21,071 nucleotides of DNA from an uncultured Bdellovibrionales bacterium (lineage in GTDB: Bacteria; Bdellovibrionota; Bdellovibrionia; Bdellovibrionales; JAMPXM01): contig CALBDW010000146.1 of NCBI GenBank assembly GCA_937927435.1, forward strand, positions 1 through 21,071, in the 5' to 3' direction. How positions within the stretch are numbered: position 1 is the stretch's first letter; each line of letters opens with the position of its first letter. Under the pieces are notes generated by a model, which made no database searches, was not told the origin of the DNA, and worked only from the letters and a program-made list of their open reading frames with translations. A program made the position numbers and the translations under genes. Positions 17,500 to 21,071 of this stretch are shown here, piece by piece.

Positions 17500-18813
17500 G
17501 TGTCTTTGCTCTCGCTGATGACGAGATTCGCGTTTTTCATTTTGCTTGTTGTGTTTTCGGCATCAGGCGCTCAGGCTTCGGACGCCGAAGAAGTCCCCTC
17601 GTGTACTTTGCAAATGAAAATCGAAGGGGCAATCGGGCCTGGCCAGCTCGAGTACTTGGAACGGGGCTTGGCGAAAGCCTCTGAAATGAAGTGCCGCTCG
17701 GTCTTACTTCTCATCAACACGCCGGGCGGGGCGCTCGCAACGACGCGGAAAATGGTCGAGCGCATTCTTGCTTCCGATATTCCGGTATTGTGTCTGGTTT
17801 CTCCTTCGGGCGGACATGCGGGGAGCGCCGGCGCGATTCTTCTCATGGCTTGCCATGTGAGCGGCGCTTTGCCGGGAACCAATATCGGAGCCGCAACTCC
17901 GGTTTTAGCGACCGGTGATGAACTTTCCAAAGACGCACGCACCAAGGCGATTGAGGATACGGTCAGTTGGCTCAAATCGCTCGCGCGTCTTCAAGGGCGG
18001 AGCCTTGAGTTTGCCGAGAAAATCGTGACGGAAGCAAAGTCTTACGATGCGACCGAAGCAGCCGCCCTGGGGGCGATCGATACGGTTGCTCCCGATGTCA
18101 ATGCTTTCCTCGACTTCGCCGAAGGGCGGACTGTGCAAATGACGGGCGGCCGTACCTTGCCAGTTGCAACGGGCGGCCTCGTTGAATTTGAACCGAACAC
18201 ACGCATCCGTTTCTTTAAATTCATAACGGATCCGCAATTCGCTTATTTGCTTTTTATGGGCAGTTTGGCGCTTCTCTATTTCGAATTCACCCATCCGGGG
18301 GCGATCGTTCCCGGCGTCGCCGGCGGAATCGGTCTCATTGTTTCACTGATGGCGTTCCACGCGCTGGATGTCTGGTGGGGAGCGGTCGCTTTGATTGTGT
18401 TGGGGATCGGGTTTCTGGTCGCGGAAGCCTTTGTACCGACGTTCGGAGCACTGGGAATCGGCGGGATCATCTCCTTAACGGCCGGTTCTCTTCTTCTTTT
18501 CGAGGAGGGAGGTCTACCCGCGGCTCTCGTTTACGGCGTTTCGATTTTAACGGGCGCGATGATGCTGGGACTCGCCTACTTCGCTTATCGCACGCGCCGT
18601 CGCAACCGTTTGACGGTCGACAAATCGCTGGTCGGGCAGATCGGCGAAGTGGCGAGTTTGGAAGCGCCGTCGCGCCGGCGCGGTATGGTGATCGTCGGAG
18701 GTGAGTACTGGCGTTTTGCTTGCGAGCGTGACGTGGTTGTCGGAGACAAGGTCGAAGTAATCGAACAAGATGGGCTCACGATGCGCGTGAAGCCCGTTGA
18801 AACCGGAGGTTGA
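17500..18813 (+). CDS. nfeD: NfeD-family membrane serine protease (ClpP-class)
   Basis: 437 aa; start GTG at 17500 with a modest AAGG (17487-17490). A signal/anchor spans about 8-25. Residues about 33-215 form a ClpP-like protease domain (LINTPGGALATT; SGGHAGSAGA with nucleophile S109; candidate general base K149 in TKAIEDTV, as in the Ser-Lys dyad of archaeal 1510-N). Four or five membrane helices follow (about 246-363). A C-terminal OB-fold NfeD domain (about 372-433) is cytoplasmic in homologues. In related systems the protease cleaves the hydrophobic tail of the adjacent slipin. The slipin gene follows after a single base (TGA-G-ATG), so coupling is near certain. Members with all three parts are called NfeD1b or 'long' NfeD. 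Confidence 0.93.
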   Translation: MSLLSLMTRFAFFILLVVFSASGAQASDAEEVPSCTLQMKIEGAIGPGQLEYLERGLAKASEMKCRSVLLLINTPGGALATTRKMVERILASDIPVLCLVSPSGGHAGSAGAILLMACHVSGALPGTNIGAATPVLATGDELSKDARTKAIEDTVSWLKSLARLQGRSLEFAEKIVTEAKSYDATEAAALGAIDTVAPDVNAFLDFAEGRTVQMTGGRTLPVATGGLVEFEPNTRIRFFKFITDPQFAYLLFMGSLALLYFEFTHPGAIVPGVAGGIGLIVSLMAFHALDVWWGAVALIVLGIGFLVAEAFVPTFGALGIGGIISLTAGSLLLFEEGGLPAALVYGVSILTGAMMLGLAYFAYRTRRRNRLTVDKSLVGQIGEVASLEAPSRRRGMVIVGGEYWRFACERDVVVGDKVEVIEQDGLTMRVKPVETGG

Positions 18814-18814
18814 G

Positions 18815-19570
18815 ATGGCGCTGATATTCTTACTTGGTTTATTCGTCCTCTTCCTTCTCTTTTCGAGTGTGAAAGTTCTCTCGGAATGGGAAAAGGGCGT
18901 TGTCTTGCGGCTTGGGCGTTCAGTCGGCGCGAGAGGGCCGGGACTTATCATTCTGATCCCTTTCATTGAAAGGCTTTATCGCGTCGACTTGCGCACGGTC
19001 ACGATGGATGTTCATCCGCAAGACGTCATCACGCGAGACAATATCTCGGTGAAGGTCAACGCCGTCGTGTACTTCCGCGTGACCGATCCCGAGCAAGCGA
19101 TCACGAAAGTCGCGGATTATTATTTCGCCACCAGCCAGCTTGCGCAAACGACTTTGCGGAGCGTTTTGGGACAATTCCAGCTCGACGAGGTTCTCGAGCA
19201 TCGCGACAAAGTGAATATGCGCCTGCAGGAAATTCTCGACCGCCAAACCGAGCCTTGGGGAATCAAAGTGACTTTGGTCGAGGTCAAGAACATCGACCTG
19301 CCGAAAGAAATGCAGGCGGCGATGGCCCGCCAAGCCGAAGCCGAGCGCGAACGCCGCGCGAAAGTTATCAGCGCCGAGGGTGAACTCCAGCGGGCGGAGA
19401 AGCTCGCCGAAGCTTCTCGTAAACTGGCTGAAAGTCCGTCCGCGCTGCAGCTGGCGTACATGCAAACGCTCACGGAGATTTCGAAGGAAGGCACGCGTAC
19501 GATCGTTTTCCCTCTCCCGATGGAACTTGTCCGTCCATTTTTGGAATTTGAAAACGCCAGGAAATCTTGA
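18815..19570 (+). CDS. Slipin/stomatin-like SPFH membrane protein
   Basis: 251 aa. ATG at 18815 is preferred, with GGAGGT (18805-18810) 4 bp upstream inside the end of nfeD; a TTG at 18797 would precede this site. One N-terminal membrane hairpin/helix (about 2-20) is followed by the SPFH/PHB domain (about 22-170: VVLRLGRSVGARGPGLIILIPF, then ITRDNISVKVNAVVYFRV). A charged coiled coil follows (about 165-210: RQAEAERERRAKVISAEGELQ). The C-terminus is a short hydrophobic LPMELVRPFLEF stretch resembling the site cut by NfeD-type proteases. Expected to oligomerise in ordered membrane patches. Best read as the substrate/partner of NfeD. Last gene of the run. Confidence 0.93.
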   Translation: MALIFLLGLFVLFLLFSSVKVLSEWEKGVVLRLGRSVGARGPGLIILIPFIERLYRVDLRTVTMDVHPQDVITRDNISVKVNAVVYFRVTDPEQAITKVADYYFATSQLAQTTLRSVLGQFQLDEVLEHRDKVNMRLQEILDRQTEPWGIKVTLVEVKNIDLPKEMQAAMARQAEAERERRAKVISAEGELQRAEKLAEASRKLAESPSALQLAYMQTLTEISKEGTRTIVFPLPMELVRPFLEFENARKS

Positions 19571-19582
19571 TTAAATTTACGG

Positions 19583-19608
19583 GTGCGTGAGGGTTAGCCC
19601 TCACGCAC
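19583..19608 (+). terminator. Perfect 11-bp hairpin after the slipin gene
   Basis: GTGCGTGAGGG (19583-19593) pairs with CCCTCACGCAC (19598-19608) across loop TTAG, 12 bp past the slipin stop. It lacks a T-run, so it is either an unusual U-poor terminator or an RNA 3'-end barrier. The very stable stem makes it the likely end of the UDG-like/nfeD/slipin transcript. Confidence 0.6.
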
Positions 19609-19641
19609 GGCTCTTCGAACCTAAAGCGGAACAATTAAACA

Positions 19642-19695
19642 GCTTCAAACGAATTGAAGCGCCATGAGGTGTGAATGCGAGGCACAAGATGTGCC
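19642..19695 (+). other. Two further hairpins between slipin and the SpoIID-like gene
   Basis: GCTTCAA-ACGAA-TTGAAGC (19642-19660, 7-bp perfect stem) and GGCACA-AGA-TGTGCC (19681-19695, 6-bp perfect stem). Neither is followed by a T-run. The ribosome binding site GAGG (19666-19669) for ATG 19675 lies between them. Confidence 0.55.
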
Positions 19696-21071
19696 GCCTT
19701 CCTGTCATGGACGACATTCAGAGTCACGGATTTGATTCTGAATGCGTTCGACTTCGCGGCTGAAACCCGGCGGACCGCTCGTCCCGTCGATACCGAGCGG
19801 GGTTCCCGCGAAAAGGCGAAATACTTTTTCCGGCGCGCCCTTGAACTGGTGTCGCCGCTTTTGATCGCGCTGACGGCGTTCGCCGCCTCGGCGGCGGTTC
19901 CGTCCACGATGGACGTTTCATCCGTCGTGCATAAAACTCCGTTCGTCGCTGAAGAGATCAAAGTACGGGTTCAAAGCGTCGACTCTTCTTTTTCGGTTTC
20001 TGGCGTCGGGCTACGTTTCCTTGAGTCGCCGGACACGAAAACCGAGCTGTATCAAGCGTTGCGCGTGACCTGGACACGCGATCCTTCGGGCCTTTTTGTT
20101 TGGACGATTAAAGATCGCGATTCAGATGCTCTGATCTCTCAATTCAAATCGAAGCGACTTGAAATCATCGGTACGCGCGTCAGAATCAATTTGAAGCCCG
20201 TCAACGGGAAAGTGACTGTGCTACCGAAAGGCCCGCGGGCGGATATCATCGCCATACTCAATCTTGAAGAATATTTGCGCGGCGTTTTGCCTGCGGAGAT
20301 GCCCAAAGACTGGCCGCTGGAAGCCTTGAAAGCCCAAGCCGTGGCATCGCGTACGTTCGCCCTTTACCGGAAACGCGCGCGGGAAAAAGCGGGCGCGGTT
20401 TTTCACGTCGAATCGACGGTGATGGATCAGGTTTACCGCACCTTCGATTTCGAGGCGGGCCCGGAATTCGAAAACGTGTTCCAAGCCGTTCGTGAAACGG
20501 AGGGGATGATCCTTGTTACGCCGGGGGAAAATCCGGTGCCGCTCGCGGCTTACTTTCATGCCGATTGCGGTGGGCATACGGAAGACGCCCGCACGGTCTG
20601 GGGGGAAGCGGGTGTTGGAACCGCTGTTTGTCCGCACGCCTCGCCGTCCGAATGGAAGACGGAGTTTTCGCTCTCTGAGATCGAGTCGAGGGTGAAGGCG
20701 AGTTTGAAAAACCTCCCTCCGTCGGTTTCGCTGATGGGACTTGAGGCGCTTGGGAAAACGGTTTCGGGCCGGGTGGAGAATGTCCGGCTCGTTTGGAGCG
20801 ACGGCGAGGAAACTCTGATGCCCGCTCACGCGTTCCGGATGTCGCTCGGCCACGACCGTGTTCGCAGCACGAACTTCCGTTTGACGGTGAGCGCGGAAAA
20901 CCGCATCCATATTATCGGTCAAGGCGCGGGCCATGGCGTGGGCCTCTGTCAGCACGGCGCCCGTCACATGGCTCAAAACGGGAAAAGCTTCCGCGAGATC
21001 TTAAAGCATTACTATCCCAATTCGAGACTGCTTGAGCCTTCTCGTCCTTCTCAATTGACCCTTCTGGGCTC
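19675..21071 (+). CDS. SpoIID/LytB-domain protein (3' truncated by window edge)
   Basis: At least 465 codons, open to the window end. ATG 19675 has GAGG 5 bp upstream and is preceded by an in-frame TGA (19672-19674). A hydrophobic segment lies only at about 55-72 (LVSPLLIALTAFAASA), preceded by a basic KYFFRRA stretch, so this is either an unusually long signal n-region, a type II anchor, or the start is misplaced. The SpoIID domain begins near 195 (LNLEEYLRGVLPAEMP, candidate catalytic E208), then AVASRTFAL. H295, C298, H301 and C319 (HADCGGHTED, then VCPH) are candidate zinc ligands. The end is GQGAGHGVGLCQHGA with a HYYP motif (445-448). SpoIID is a lytic transglycosylase acting on stem-peptide-free glycan; family members also occur as amidase enhancers (LytB) outside spore formers. 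Predicted role: peptidoglycan remodelling in the envelope. Confidence 0.88.
   Translation, partial: MRGTRCAAFLSWTTFRVTDLILNAFDFAAETRRTARPVDTERGSREKAKYFFRRALELVSPLLIALTAFAASAAVPSTMDVSSVVHKTPFVAEEIKVRVQSVDSSFSVSGVGLRFLESPDTKTELYQALRVTWTRDPSGLFVWTIKDRDSDALISQFKSKRLEIIGTRVRINLKPVNGKVTVLPKGPRADIIAILNLEEYLRGVLPAEMPKDWPLEALKAQAVASRTFALYRKRAREKAGAVFHVESTVMDQVYRTFDFEAGPEFENVFQAVRETEGMILVTPGENPVPLAAYFHADCGGHTEDARTVWGEAGVGTAVCPHASPSEWKTEFSLSEIESRVKASLKNLPPSVSLMGLEALGKTVSGRVENVRLVWSDGEETLMPAHAFRMSLGHDRVRSTNFRLTVSAENRIHIIGQGAGHGVGLCQHGARHMAQNGKSFREILKHYYPNSRLLEPSRPSQLTLLG
19715..19744 (+). other. Long hairpin at the 5' end of the SpoIID-like gene
   Basis: CATTCAGAGTCA (19715-19726) pairs with TGATTCTGAATG (19733-19744) across loop CGGATT: 12 bp with a single G-U pair. 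It lies 40 nt inside the proposed coding region, where it would be translated, or in the leader if the true start is further downstream. Confidence 0.55.

Overview
This is a bacterial chromosomal window of about 55% GC (estimated by eye). It is gene-dense, with good Shine-Dalgarno (SD) sites and a mixed ATG/GTG/TTG start repertoire. The gene set includes a CdnL/CarD regulator, an HD-GYP protein, an exported KP-43-like subtilase, an anthrax-lethal-factor-like metallopeptidase, NfeD plus slipin, and a SpoIID-type protein without other sporulation genes. This mix resembles Bdellovibrionota/Oligoflexia or another former 'delta-proteobacterial' predator-like lineage. That placement is inference from gene content only. 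No rRNA, tRNA, CRISPR array, insertion sequence or prophage was seen.

Layout. 1-638: 3' part of an ATLF-like zinc metallopeptidase, cut by the window edge. 639-1027: a non-coding gap with no convincing feature. 1028-2725: a secreted Lys-Pro repeat protein with a six-cysteine C-terminal domain of unknown family, ending in a textbook terminator. 2802-3800 (minus): HD-GYP phosphodiesterase. 3926-6190: recG. 6341-8479: exported subtilase. 8779-9270: CdnL/CarD. 9379-12360: gltX and cysS, closely spaced. 12465-16522: uvrB and uvrC, overlapping by ATGA. 16523-16720 (minus): a small zinc-ribbon protein that ends exactly against uvrC. 16944-19570: a tight three-gene run of a degenerate uracil-DNA-glycosylase-like protein, NfeD and slipin. 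19675 to the edge: SpoIID/LytB-like protein, preceded by several hairpins and cut by the window end.

How the parts fit together. uvrB-uvrC supply nucleotide-excision repair and recG handles branched DNA and stalled forks. gltX and cysS charge tRNA-Glu and tRNA-Cys. CdnL probably stabilises open promoter complexes at rRNA and other growth genes. NfeD (membrane ClpP-class protease) and slipin (SPFH protein) form the classic membrane quality-control pair. The subtilase, the Lys-Pro protein, the ATLF-like peptidase and the SpoIID-like protein are envelope or exported functions.

Most informative leads: (1) the UDG/HolD-fold protein with apparently lost catalytic residues, co-directional with nfeD-slipin and close to uvrBC; (2) the repeat-bearing Lys-Pro surface protein; (3) a perfect 8-bp inverted repeat just before uvrB; (4) a cluster of hairpins around the start of the SpoIID-like gene; (5) a subtilase with what looks like two tandem propeptide modules. 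No wholly new multi-gene system can be proven here; most genes belong to known families.
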